From Dermatemys mawii (taxonomy: Eukaryota; Chordata; Testudines; Dermatemydidae), in contig ML677335.1 in NCBI GenBank assembly GCA_007922305.1, positions 18,386,246-18,450,245 of the forward strand: a stretch of 64,000 bases of DNA, given 5' to 3'. A program made the position numbers and the translations under genes. This document shows positions 1 through 10,680 of this stretch, in pieces; positions within the stretch are counted from its first letter, which is position 1; each line of letters begins with the position of its first letter. The notes below the pieces were generated by a model. It was not told where the DNA came from. It made no database searches and worked only from the letters and a program-made list of their open reading frames with translations.

Positions 1-962
1 AGTGGGAGGAGGAATCAAGTGGTGTCCTGCGGGGTTTGAATTGGGTCTAGTGCTATTCAATATTTTGTTTAACGACTTGGGTGGTGGAATGGAGAGTGTG
101 CTTGTAAAATTTACAGAGGACACCAAGCTGAGAGGGTTGCTAGCACTTTGAAGAACACAATTAGAATTCTAAATGACCTTGACAAATTGGAGAATTCATC
201 TGACATCAACCAGATGAAATTAAGTAAAGACAAGTGTGAAATACTACATTTAAGAAGGAAAAGTCAAATGCACAACTACAAAATGGGGAATATGTAACTA
301 GAGAGTAGTACTGCTGAAAAAGATCTGGTGATAATAGAGAATCACAAACTGAGTATGAGTCAGCATGGTGCTGTTGCAAAAAAGGCTAATGATGTTAACA
401 GGAATGTCATACATAAAACATGGGAGGTAATTGTTCTGCTCTACTTGGCACTAGTGAAGCCTTAGCTGGAGTAGTATGTCCTGTTCTAGGCACCACACTT
501 TATGAAAGGTGTGAACAAATTGGAGGGAGTCCAGAAGACAGCAACAATAATAAGAGGCTTAGAAAATGTGACATATGAGGAAAAGTTGAAAGAATTGGGC
601 ATGTTTTGTCTAGAGAAGAGAAAGTTGAGGGGGGATGTAAATCTTCAAATATGTAAACGGTCATTATAAAGAGGATGGTGATCAGTTCTCCAGATTCACT
701 TAGTGTAAGACAAGAAGTAATAGGCTAACTTTGGAACAAGGATGATTTAGGTTAGCTATTTGGAAAATCTCTTTAGTGATAAGGATGATTAAGATCTAAA
801 ACAAGTTACCTAGGGAGGTTGTAGAATCCCCATCACTGGAGGCTTTTAAAAGCAGGTGGGACAAACATCTATCACGGATAGTCTAGGTATACTTATTTGT
901 GTGTGCAAACTAGATGACCTCTTGTGGTCCCTTCCAGCTGTACATGGTTATGATTTTGTGAC
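1..962 (+). mobile_element. CR1 LINE, 3' part, enters window from the left
   Basis: Decayed CR1 non-LTR retrotransposon covering the end of the reverse transcriptase ORF and the 3' UTR. It runs parallel to the copy at 42.9-43.75 kb, sharing the stretch around 'acctatgaggaa' (near 570), the 'gggaggttgtagaatcccc' stretch near 815 and the 'tagatgacct' end. It closes with a short tail resembling the CR1 octamer repeat (tatgattttgtg, about 949-960). The frame is broken many times, so it is a dead copy. The left end is cut by the window edge. Confidence 0.85.
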
Positions 963-1960
963 ATGTCACCCAGTGACCCCTGTATTGCACCCAATAACTT
1001 TTGTTTGACTGAAACATAACTTGTGACTGGCTAAAGTGTGTCTTCCAGAAAGGCATCCAGTGTTCATTTGAAAACACCAATACATGTTGCTATTACCCTT
1101 GCTGGTTTGTTCTCATGGTTAATGACTCTCAATGTTAAAATCATGTGCTCTATTTTGAATCTAAATTTGTCTGACTTCAGCTTTCAGCTGTTGGTTTCTG
1201 TTGTACCTTTTTTTTGCCAGATTAAAGAGCCCTTTTATTACCTAGTATTTTCTCCTAGTGAAGGTACTTATATGCTGCAGTCAAGTGCCTCTCAATCTTC
1301 TTTTTGATAAGCTAGACCAATAGAGCTCATCATGTCTCTCACTGTAAGTTATTTTCTCCAACCCTTGAATAATTTGTGGCTCTTTTCTGTACCATCTTCC
1401 ATGTTTTTAAAAGGATGTTGAAAAAATGAACACCAGAACTGTACCCAGTATTCCGGTTTTGATTTCACCAATGTCTGTGCAGAGGTTAAATCACCTCCCT
1501 ACTCATTACTACAGTTTATACCTCCCATTAACCCTTTTTAGCCCAGCATCCCTCTGGGAGTTCATGTTGAGCTGTTTGCCCACGATGACCCCTAAATTGT
1601 TTTCCGAGTCACTGTTTTCCAGGATACAGTCCCTCATTCTGTAGGTATAGTCTGAATTCTTTGTTCCTAAATATATAACTTTGCATATGATCGTACTGAA
1701 AAATGCATTATTAAAACAATTTGTTTGACTGGGACCAGGTTACAAAATGATCCAGGTCATTCTCTATGACTGCCTTGTCCTCATCAGTACTTACTACTCT
1801 GCTGATTTTTGGGTTACCTGCAAATTTTATCAGCAGTGATTTTATATTTACCTGTCTATAATTGAAAAGGTTGAATAGTTTCATGCCTAGTACCTATCTC
1901 TATTGATGCTCACTAAGACACTCTCATTAAGTGCTGATTCCCCGTGAACAATTACTTAAT
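963..1960 (-). mobile_element. Old LINE-like interspersed repeat, reverse orientation
   Basis: The stretch reads like a widespread reptile/bird LINE fragment in reverse orientation. Recognisable landmarks are the 'gaattctttgttcctaaat' stretch near 1650, 'gatccaggtcattctctatgac' near 1750 and the 'ctgcaaattttatcagcagtga' region near 1820. I recognise this from memory of the family; subfamily and exact borders are uncertain. No intact reading frame remains, and the short open frames here are chance ones. Confidence 0.5.
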
Positions 1961-4092
1961 AAGAGGATGAATAGTGTAGACTGGTGCATCTAAGTGATGA
2001 CAGTATGGTAGAAGGAGGTAAAGTCCTGTGAGAATTATGTGTTCAGCTAATATATGGGATACTGTGGCCTATGGGATGTACCATAAGGAAAGGGCTGTGT
2101 CTAGCATTTGCTCTCTAATGAAGGTATGAATTTGCAGTTTATGGGCTATGATCTTGAGTTTTCTTTGCAGAGGAAGGGGACAAATTCTGTAGCCTATAGC
2201 TGAAGGTTACCTGGAGATGACTATTAGAAATAAGAGGGCAGAGATTTGGATGGTATCAATTTTTAAGCTGTGTATTTTGAATCTTTGACTATTGTCTGAG
2301 TGACAATGACAGGCTTAAAAAGTGATGATTTGGAGCAAGTAGAGATAAATTTCATAAAGTAAATATATTAAAGATGTCTTGGTTCTTCATGCATCTTGGA
2401 CTTCTTATATTAGCCAAACCAGTACCTAAATGGCAACGGAACTTTTACATCCTTTTCTTTCAGCAAATCATTTTATACGTAGACCTTGCTATGAGTTTCC
2501 AGAGCCCTGCTTCTGGCAAATATTGTTGGTGTCTAACCCATATTTATGCTTATATATTTGTGTCTATTTACAGTATAGCATCATGTGCTTTCTTCTGACC
2601 ATCCAGTATTCCTACCCATTTGGTTACTTAATATGCAGTAGATAAACATAAGAACTGTGATTGTCTCTTCCTCTCATAATCCTAATGGTTGTCTTACTGC
2701 AGAATCTACACTTAAAAGTATGTCCAGGAAATAATTATATGATCCTTAGATGAAAGGAACTATGTAGAGAAGTCTCTGTTTTTGATATGTATTCCGTAGT
2801 GTTACAAGTAAAATGTACATAAAATCTAACAATATAAGTTATTGACCTGTATAGATATTACATAATTTCTTGGTTTGTGTAAAGAAATGGTATCTATCTT
2901 ATACCACTCTCCTCTGACTGGGCTAAGTTTTGCTCTTGCTGAGCCAGCTCACTGTAGAGGGAAAAGACAGGGAATAAATTACAGTCCAGAAAATATTAGT
3001 TCTATTGAGCTAGCAGCAGAGATTCCTCATAATCCCAAGAATGCCAGCTAATGTCCTCCATATTCCACAGTGCCTGATTGCTAGGAACTCTGAGTTTCCT
3101 GGTTTGTATGCTGGGGATTATGGGATGCCTGTGCAGACAGCTCAATAAAGACAGTAACTGGCAATAGAGATTTCTGCACTGAAGTCTGTCACCTTAAGGT
3201 ATAATAGAAAGACTAGCCAAACCACTTGCTGTATAACAGAGAAATCTGTTCTTCCATTTCCTTTGAACTTACCTGTGTCCTCCATAAATCAACCAGTAGA
3301 AGATGGAAAGAAATAATGCATTGATGGCATTTGTTGGCTAAAAGCATTGCCTCCCACTTCCCTCTTGCAATCTCTATGGTAGTTTCAGTAGATAAGGTAA
3401 TACTGAGTGTGGAATTTGCTCCCTTCTCCTGCCTCCGGGCAGCACTTTGCTCCATCTGCCAAGTCTAATAATTGGAGCTGGCTCCTAATAACTTTGAAAA
3501 GAAATCTAAAGTATAAATAATTAATACCTGTTAAATAATTCAAGATGAAGTATGGTACATGAATTTAGCAAACTGAACTTGATACGAGTGTGTTTTATGG
3601 GTTAATGAAGATAATTAATCAATTAGTGGGATCTTCAGTAAGTTCAACTTTATGATTTGCATTCAGAGGAACTGAGATAAGCCACATACTGTAGAAAACA
3701 TTATAATAAAGCAAACTTTATTCCAATATGATTGTATCCAAACTGAATGTTTTTTCCATTTTGAAATTTATTTTTTGTAATGTTTTTAAGTCATAATCAG
3801 TGGTACCTTTAAAAACTTGACACTGTTTCAAAATTTTGCTAGCTTTGTGATGGAAGAAGGAAGGGAAAATTATCTTTTGAATAACTGTCTCTAGTATTCC
3901 CTTTTCTTCCTACTACTTCAAATCATTCCTTCCACAAAGTCCACAAACAATTAACTAAAATCATTGAATAGTGTTCTTGACCCTAATGTAATGTATCCTA
4001 AGGGGATAGGAAACCTAAAATGAACTTAAAGAAACTTACTTTTGTAAGTAAAGCCCTAATTCCACAATAGAAATAAATAATAAACAAAACGA
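1961..4092. other. Unannotated AT-rich DNA
   Basis: No coding exon, RNA gene or clear repeat could be supported on either strand. The short open frames lack family motifs and are as expected in AT-rich noncoding DNA. Confidence 0.6.
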
Positions 4093-4214
4093 AGCCTTAG
4101 TTCTTCAAACACTTATGTGAGTAATTTTAAATTACGAAGTAGTTCTATTGAGTTCAATAGAACTACTTGTATAAATTTACTCATGTGGGTAAGTGTTTGA
4201 AGAATGAGTCCCAA
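4093..4214. repeat. Palindromic MITE-like element (about 48-bp arms)
   Basis: Near-palindrome: an arm beginning 'ttcttcaaacactta' at about 4101 is answered by its reverse complement ending 'taagtgtttgaagaa' at about 4204, with the centre at 'ttgagttcaa' near 4150. Arms differ at only a few places and could fold into a long hairpin. The sequence resembles a palindromic short DNA transposon common in turtles and birds. Partial cousins with the same 'ggcctcatcctgcaaat' or 'cattgacttcagt' style ends lie near 4653 and 9705. Confidence 0.65.
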
Positions 4215-5179
4215 GTTATTTTTTTTAATTGTGAATTTAATTAAGATCTGAAAGCACTGTACAAGGCTTCTCCAATAGAATGTATAACATTGCTTAATAA
4301 AAAGCAAAACCATAAAATTAATTTGTCACCTTAGAACTCAATTAATTAGTATTAATTGAGGTTTTAGAATTTACTAATGGTCTGTGACCAAATCTTCAGT
4401 TCTTTATCTGCATCATACCCTGCTGAAGACAAATAATCTGAAAAAAAAAAATCTGTTTTCATGAAAAACTCAAACACTATGAACTGGTTTATATTAATCT
4501 ATGAATGATGATTTTAAAGAATTGCATATAGTGTTGGCTGTGGAAGTATGCCCATGATGACTCTCCCTACTTAAATATATAAACACATGCACATAGATCT
4601 TTTTTTTCCCTTCTCCCCTCCTACTTTGGCATTTTCTGTGTGCACAGACTAAGGGCCTCATCCTGCAAATGTAAGGATATGCAGAACTTCTTACATGACA
4701 CTTTGATTTTAATGGCTTAAATTTTTGCAAAATCAGAGCCTTAGGCGGGATATCTCGAGAAGTTTGTATTGGATTTTGAAAATATATCACTTTAATTCTA
4801 AGTTTATTCACTGCTCCTGCTTGGATAAAATATTAATATTTGTTGATTTTTCTTATAAAGGTAATTTTCATTTATTCTTGAGTTTTAACTGATATACCAC
4901 TACTTTTTTAGTTTTCTGCAGTGAAGTGGAAAATCTATGGGATTGTTTTCACTTCCTCTGTGTACCTCCATAAATTTTATCTGACGGGTAGATGTGTTCA
5001 TTGAGGAATTGGTAGGGCTGAGAGACTCAGTATTATATTGCTGGCTTTTGCAGGATCATTGTTTAAAGCACTGCTGAAAGGCTTTATTGCATTTTCCAGG
5101 TTTCTGTTAGTGTAAAGAGAAGGGAGTTCTTAGCTTACAATCTCAAGACTAAGGTTTGAGTATTTTTGGTGACAGGCTT
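4215..5179. other. Unannotated AT-rich DNA
   Basis: No gene or well-defined repeat seen, apart from a short fragment near 4650-4700 resembling one end of the palindromic element at 4093-4214. Confidence 0.55.
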
Positions 5180-5266
5180 TCATAGAATCATAGGACTGGA
5201 AGGGACCTCAAGAGGTCATCTAGTCCAGTCCCCTGTACTCATGGCAGGACTAAGTATTATCTAGAC

Positions 5267-6275
5267 CAGCAGTCTTCAAAGTTTTTCATCGTGGATAGTT
5301 CTCTGAAGTGTGCAGCGGCAGTCAAAAAAGCAAACAGGATGTTAGGAATCGTCAAAAAAGGGATAGAGAATAAGATGGAGAATATCTTATTGCCCTTATA
5401 CAAATCCATGGTGCGCCCACATCTTGAATACTGTGTACAAATGTGGTCTCCTCATCTCAAAAAGGATATACTGGCATTAGAAAAGGTTCAGAGAAGGGCA
5501 ACTAAAATGATTAGGGGTTTGGAACAGGTCCCATATGAGGAGAGATTAAAGAGGCTATGACTTTTTAGCTTGGAAAAGAGGAGACTAAGGGGGGATATGA
5601 TAGAGGTATATAAAATTATGAGTGGTGTGGAGAAAGTGAATAAGGAAAAGTTATTTACTTGTTCCCATAATAGAAGAACTAGAGGCCACCCAATGAAATT
5701 AGTGGGCAGTAGGTTTAAAACAAATAAAAGGAAGTTCTTCTTCACATAGCACACAGTCAACCTGTAGAGCTCCTTGCCTGAGGAGGCTAGGACTATAACA
5801 GGGTTTAAAAGAGAACTGGATAAATTCATGGAGGTTAAGTCCATTAATGGCTATTAGCCAGGATGGGTAAGGAATGGTATCCCTAGCCTCTGTTTGTCAG
5901 AGGTGGGTGATGGATGGCAGGAGAGAAATCACTTGGTCATTACCTGTTAGGTTCACTCATTCTGGGGCACCTGGCATTGGCTACTGTCAGTAGACAGGAT
6001 ACTGGGCTAGATGGACCTTTGGTCTGACTCAGTACAGCCTCTCTCATGTTCTCCATGGCCCCTTTTCGTGCAGGAAAAATTCATGCGGCCCTCGGAGGGT
6101 ATGTCCACCGAAATGCTGCTGCAAAAAGCGGAAGCTTCCGTTTTCCGCTGCGGCATTTCATCAGGACAAAAATAGACCACCCAGGAGTTTGGCAGTCTCC
6201 CAGGTGGGATCGGCGGTGGCGCCGGGGTCTCTCGCACCCCCCGGGGATGTACACACCCCACTTTGAAGAACACTG
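5267..6275. mobile_element. hAT-type DNA transposon with 8-bp target duplication, itself interrupted
   Basis: The element starts CAGCAGTCTTCAAAGT and ends ACTTTGAAGAACACTG, a degenerate terminal inverted repeat of hAT style. It is flanked by atctagac (5259-5266) and atctagaa (6276-6283), matching at 7 of 8 positions, the length expected for hAT transposition. It lies inside the reverse CR1 at 5180-6545 and was later hit by the forward CR1 at about 5291-6053. Without that CR1 about 245 bp remain and no transposase is encoded, so it is a non-autonomous copy. Confidence 0.8.
5291..6053 (+). mobile_element. CR1 LINE (forward), 5'-truncated, reverse transcriptase C-terminus
   Basis: An open frame at 5291-5560 encodes the C-terminal part of a CR1 reverse transcriptase: about 89 residues with the family motifs SMVRPHLEYC, WSPHLKKDI and LEKVQRRATKMI, ending in EERLKRL. 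A stop there removes the last residues normally present in the family. The 3' UTR follows, with the 'gggctagatggacctttgg' block near 6004 and the 'tctgactcagtacagcc' end. It is inserted in the hAT element at 5267-6275. Other pieces of this CR1 family lie at 33617-33770 and 39795-39965. Confidence 0.9.
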
Positions 6276-6689
6276 ATCTAGAACATTCCCAATAGGTGTT
6301 TGTCTAACCTGCTTTTAAAAATCTCCAATGATGGAGATTCCACAACCTTCCTAGGCGATTCCAGTGCTAAACCACCCTGACAGGAAGTTTTTCCTAATGT
6401 CTAACCTGAACCTCCCCTGCTGCAATTTAAACCCAGTGCTTCCTGTCCTAGCCTCAGACTAAGAAGAACAATTTTTCTCCCTTTTTCTTGTAACAACTTT
6501 TTATGTACTTGAAAATCATTATCACGTCCCCTCTCAGTCTTCCGAGCTTATAGAAAACATTCCGTAAACTAGAAATAGGAGTGGGGGTGGGGAGTGGATT
6601 GTGCGTAATGGTTGGAGATACATTTCCAATGTATGAAAAATTCGAGTTATGCAAGGGGTTCCGGAACGGAACACTTGCGTAAGTCGAGG

Positions 6690-7625
6690 AGCATCTATAG
6701 GTTTAAAAAATGCGATTAATTGCCGTTTTAATGGCACTGTTAAATGATAATAGAATACCAATTTAAATTTATTATATTTTTGGCTGCCCAGTGCAGTAGT
6801 ACCTTCCTGTAATCCCAGTTGCTTGGGAGGCTGAGGCTGATGGCTTGCTCAGGTGTTCCGGGCTGCTGTGTGCTATGCCTCTTGCATGTCCAGTGCTACT
6901 GACAGCTTGGTCAGCGGGTAGCTAGCAGACTGGCTAGAGCAACATGTATGACATGTTGTGATCGGCACTCTCTCTGTGAGGGCTAATGGACCAATGGATC
7001 AAAGTGATATTTTTTGGATGTTTTTTCTACATTTGCAATTCCAACACAATACAAAGTATACAGTGCTCACTTTATTATACTATATCTGAGGACAAACATT
7101 TCCCTGTAAAAAAGATGAAACATAATAAATAGTATTTTTCAATTCACCTCATACAAATACTGTAGTTCAATCTCATTATCATGAAAGTGCAACTTACAAA
7201 TGTAGAATTATTTTTTTACATACTGTACTTTTACTGTACTCAAAAACAAAACAATGTAAAACTTTAGAGCTTACAAGTCCACTCAGTCCTCCTTCTTGTT
7301 CAGACAATTGTTAAGGCAAACAACTTTTTTTTACATTTATGGGTGATAGTCCTGCCTGCTTCTTATTTGCAGTGTCACCTGAAAGTGAGAACAGGTATTC
7401 ACATGGCACTGTTGTAGCCTGGGTTGGGGTATTTACATGTCAGATATTCAAAATATTCATATACCCCTTTATGCTTCAACCAGCATTCCAGAGGACATAC
7501 TTCCATGCTGAACTTAAATTGGTATTCTATTACTGCTTAACATTATGATTAAAACTGTGATTAATGGCAACTATCAATCTCATGATTAATTGTGATTATT
7601 TTTTAAATCATTGGACAATCCTAAT
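6690..7625. mobile_element. Internally deleted hAT element with long terminal inverted repeats
   Basis: Long subterminal inverted repeats: 'gataatagaataccaattta' near 6747 is answered by 'taaattggtattctattact' near 7516, with AT-rich 'gcgattaatt'-type ends outside. Between them, reading right to left, lies the 3' UTR and a decayed C-terminal part of a hAT transposase ('gtcacctgaaagtgagaaca', near 7374). The same family appears at 7960-8040, 36497-37017 and 39213-39695. A 225-bp 7SL-like insertion interrupts it at 6782-7006. Confidence 0.75.
6782..7006 (+). pseudogene. 7SL (SRP RNA)-like retrosequence
   Basis: The first ~100 nt match the Alu domain of vertebrate 7SL RNA, the RNA core of the signal recognition particle. 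Landmarks in the right order and spacing are CCTGTAATCCCAG (6806-6818), GGGAGGCTGAGGCTG (6825-6839), TGTTCCGGGCTG, and TGTGCTATGCC (about 6868-6878). The 3' half (about 6900-7006) does not follow 7SL convincingly, and I see no 7SL 3' end or terminator. The insertion splits a hAT element and is flanked by atattttt on both sides (6774-6781 and 7007-7014), consistent with a target duplication. It could be a decayed retropseudogene or a SINE with a 7SL-derived head. A functional SRP RNA is unlikely given the divergence. Confidence 0.6.
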
Positions 7626-7959
7626 AGATACATCCACTACTTTTGGGTATCCAATTTGAGATGACAAAACCTTATTTTTTGGAGTACTTAGCAATGTATA
7701 GAACTTTACACATTCAAGCCCAGTTTCCATTGACTTCCGATGTGGCTGTGAATTCTCAGCACTTCTGCAAATCAGGCCCCATGGTCTCAAGCTGGGCACT
7801 TAGACAAAGAAGAACACACAATTAATCACCACCTGTGAAAAGTTTGGCTTAAATACCTTGATTAGAAACTCTGTGTCTCAGACAGGGGTAGAAAACAATT
7901 TTCCTGCACAGCATTCACCTGCCTTAATTATGAGACCATCCTTTTTCCTTCAGCAGTTC
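7626..7959. other. Unannotated DNA
   Basis: No gene seen. Around 7700-7790 there are short phrases such as 'ccattgacttcc' and 'tgcaaatcaggcccc' typical of the small palindromic elements in this genome, too decayed to delimit. Confidence 0.5.
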
Positions 7960-8040
7960 CATGAACTTTTTTTTACATTACTGTACTCAGAAACAAAACA
8001 ATGTAGAACTTTAGAGCCTACAAGTTCACTCAGTCTGGAA
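7960..8040. mobile_element. Fragment of the hAT family seen at 6690-7625
   Basis: The stretch 'tactcagaaacaaaacaatg' through 'cactcagtctgg' repeats the region at about 7217-7292 with few differences. It is a short isolated fragment in the same orientation as that copy. Confidence 0.7.
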
Positions 8041-9029
8041 CAGCAGTTTTAACTGCATACCTTCTAATTTCTGCACCAAACCAGGCAGTGTCCTACAGAC
8101 AATAGCCTTCTTTACTTCATAACCCCAGTTAATTCTTCAAAATGGTCCATGCTGTGCACCGAATGAGGTGGTGATCTTTTCCACGCTTTGTGTTAGTCTT
8201 TGTGTATAATTATGGTCTCACAGCAGCAAGACCATAATTATAGTTGTATCAGAATGTTCTGGCTTGAGTGCTAGGACTTTCTGAATATTTACCTTTTTAA
8301 AAAAATAGGGGGAAATTATAGCTGAGTCCCTACTTAGTTTTCTGTCAAACTACTAAAAAGGTCACTTAGAAGTTACAATAAAACTGAAGTTGCATTTAAA
8401 AATGTTTTGTAAAGTTCAGTTTAATCACAGTACTTACCATATATTGATTACTGTGATGCTGAGTGGTGAAATACGGACCTTCACAAAAATAACAGTGGCA
8501 ATAAGCTATACATTGAGACAACAAATGTGAAAAGCTTTTTTTTTTTTTTTTAAAAAAAAAGAAATTTACAAAAACAGAACTTCCTTTAAGATGAATTAAG
8601 GTAAGTAATAAAATAAACTATGAAAAACTAAGAAAAATAAAATTAAGGATTATAAAGAATTATGAAGTTGTAAAGTCAAGTACTGTTAAGTTAGGAAATG
8701 CCAGAATGCATATTCTCCATGCACTCATATTTTGGTTTCCCTTGTGTGTAGTTATGTATGATACAACCTCCAATTACATGCAGAAGTGATTGCATACAAA
8801 AAGTTTGGTGTTCCTTACCCATCATCATGTAGGAAATCAAAGGTAAAGGCAGGAATAGAATCCAAGTCACCAGGGTGACTTTTCAACTGCCCTAAACTTT
8901 CTTCCTGCAGCCCCCTGACTCATTCATTGTAAACCTTCTGACTTCTGCAACAGATAAGGCAGGAATCCTACAGAAAATATGGGATCATGTAATTAAAAAT
9001 TGTCTCATAATACATATGCACAGGGGGCT
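8041..9029. other. Unannotated AT-rich DNA with a T16A9 run
   Basis: No gene supported. A run of 16 T followed directly by 9 A sits at 8536-8560. Positions about 8840-8950 contain phrases of an old reversed SINE ('gcaggaatagaatccaagtc'), too decayed to delimit. Confidence 0.5.
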
Positions 9030-9430
9030 TGTGATTGTGTGCAGGGAGTGGACAGGTGAGCCTGTGTGTTGATCATTTATGCTAAGTAGTTCCCCAGAGG
9101 AAGCTAGTTGTGGTAATTATCTAATCAGGTTGGTGGGGCTGAGTGGGGTAAAGATTCAATTAGTCTATCAGCAGAAATCTGATAGAGACATAGGAAGGAA
9201 GTGCTCAGAGGAGGAGGGGACAGAGATTGAGAGGGGAGGGGAAGGGAAGGGAAGGGAAGGGAATAGGGCTAGCTAAACCCACCCATATAAAGGCTTTAGG
9301 GAAAAGAGATCTCTGTTCCCTGCAGGTCCTGAAAAAACATAGTAGTTATAGTGAATAAATTGCCTGGGCTCTGTAGTGATATTGATAGAGGTAATGTGAT
9401 AAAAAGTCACTGAGTGAAACACCTGATGGA
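9030..9430 (+). mobile_element. Possible solo LTR
   Basis: LTR-like layout: a TG start near 9030, a TATA-type motif (tataaagg, near 9287), and an AATAAA signal at about 9354-9359 downstream. It also holds a GGGAA simple repeat at about 9236-9262. I could not find a matching partner LTR, a primer-binding site or a convincing target duplication, so this is a tentative call. Confidence 0.3.
9236..9262. repeat. (GGGAA)n simple repeat
   Basis: About five tandem GGGAA units in a purine-only stretch. Confidence 0.85.
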
Positions 9431-10321
9431 GTTTGCATTTTTTTTTTTTTGCATGGAAGATGATAGGACTGGAGCCATGTTACAGGGCTGAATTAAGGTT
9501 CCATGGGTAGTGTTCATTCTGGCATTTCCTAACTTGAGTGCTTGACTTTGAAATATTTTAATTGTTAACTTTGTATTCCTCTTTTTCTTCTGCTTAAGTT
9601 GATTGATGAAAGCAATCTTAATTAATATTAAACAAAGGTTTTTGTCTGTGAATAAGAAATGTAGAGCTGAAGACTGGGTCATGTTGAAATCTATGGCAAA
9701 ACTCCTATTGACTTCAGTAGGGCTAGCATTTCATGCATAGTGACCAGTGACTTTTGGTGTAATGGCATTTCATTTAATGCTATTAAATTAGGGATAAAGT
9801 TGTCCCTGTTAATGTCTTAATTTATTTGAAATTGTTCTTAGTGTTTGGCTTTTTTTTTTCTTTTGCCTCCTCATAAATTTCTCAAACTGAAATACCCAAG
9901 GTTTTCAATAACCCTTACCTGCACATATAAAATACTACTTTCTTTATATTTAAAGAGCTATGGAACTTTTTGCCATTTAGTGGTCTAAAAATATGAAATG
10001 GGCTTTAAACTAGTTGAGTTTGAGCACTGGGAAAACAATGAATACAAAGTGATTTTAGTAAGGTAATCAAAAATATTTCTAAGTTTGATATTAAAACCCC
10101 TCTCACAACAGAGAAGATTGAATATATTTTTTAGTGAACAGCAATCTTTCAGATTTTAAGTATTTTTGTTCAAAGTGGTCATGTTTAAGAATTAGATTTG
10201 TTTGTTAATGTTCATACATAGAAACTACAGTATTAGGTTTGTGCCCCTGAGTTTGTATGAAAGCCTTCTGAGTTGGCTGTCCATTATTATAAAGGCAATA
10301 ATGGGCTAGTAAGTTATTTTT
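9431..10321. other. Unannotated AT-rich DNA
   Basis: No gene supported. Around 9660-9730 is a fragment with the inverted phrase 'ctcctattgacttcagtagg', resembling the small palindromic elements of this genome. Confidence 0.5.
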
Positions 10322-10680
10322 AGGGCTGGGAGCCAGGAATTCCTTAGTTCTAATTGGACTTCTTCCAGTGACTCACCAGTCTTGGTTCTGTTAGTGATTT
10401 AGACAAAACACTTCATTTCTTTGCCCAGATGAGAAATGGGAATTTCTGTAGGATATTGCACTGAATTATATCCCTGCTATAAGATTCTATAGAAATCTTA
10501 AAACAACCTATATAGAAGTTTTATAATTATCTGTAAAATTACATAGAACCTTTCCATAATAGGATCAATTCCCCTTCCATAAAATGAAGATATTCTTCTG
10601 TCACAGAGAGTTGTTGGGAGAATTCATTAGTTAATATTTGTACAGCATTCTTAAATGTTTCAAAATGCTAAGTATTTTCC
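10322..10680 (+). mobile_element. MIR-type (CORE) SINE, decayed
   Basis: The head reads 'gctgggagccaggaattcc' (near 10325), followed by 'gtgactcaccagtcttgg' and 'agacaaaacacttcatttc'. After an unmatched stretch (about 10440-10565) it resumes with 'ataaaatgaagatattc', 'gttgttgggagaattcattagttaa' in part and 'tgctaagtattttcc'. The order and wording follow the MIR/CORE-SINE consensus as I remember it. The middle stretch may be an insertion or unrecognisable decay. Confidence 0.55.

Larger units (their letters stand above)
5180..6545 (-). mobile_element. CR1 LINE 3' end (reverse), split by an insertion
   Basis: Positions 5180-5266 ('catagaatcataggactgga' onward) and 6276-6545 form one reverse-oriented CR1 3' end. 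The first piece has the reversed tail and 'gggacctcaagaggtcatct'; the second continues with 'attccacaaccttcctagg' and 'gtttttcctaatgtctaacc'. The two parts join in proper order if the hAT element at 5267-6275 and one copy of its target duplication are removed. Confidence 0.85.

Noticed and set aside
9030..9430. Retroviral provirus
   Set aside because: At most an LTR-like piece; no gag, pol or env sequence is seen next to it.
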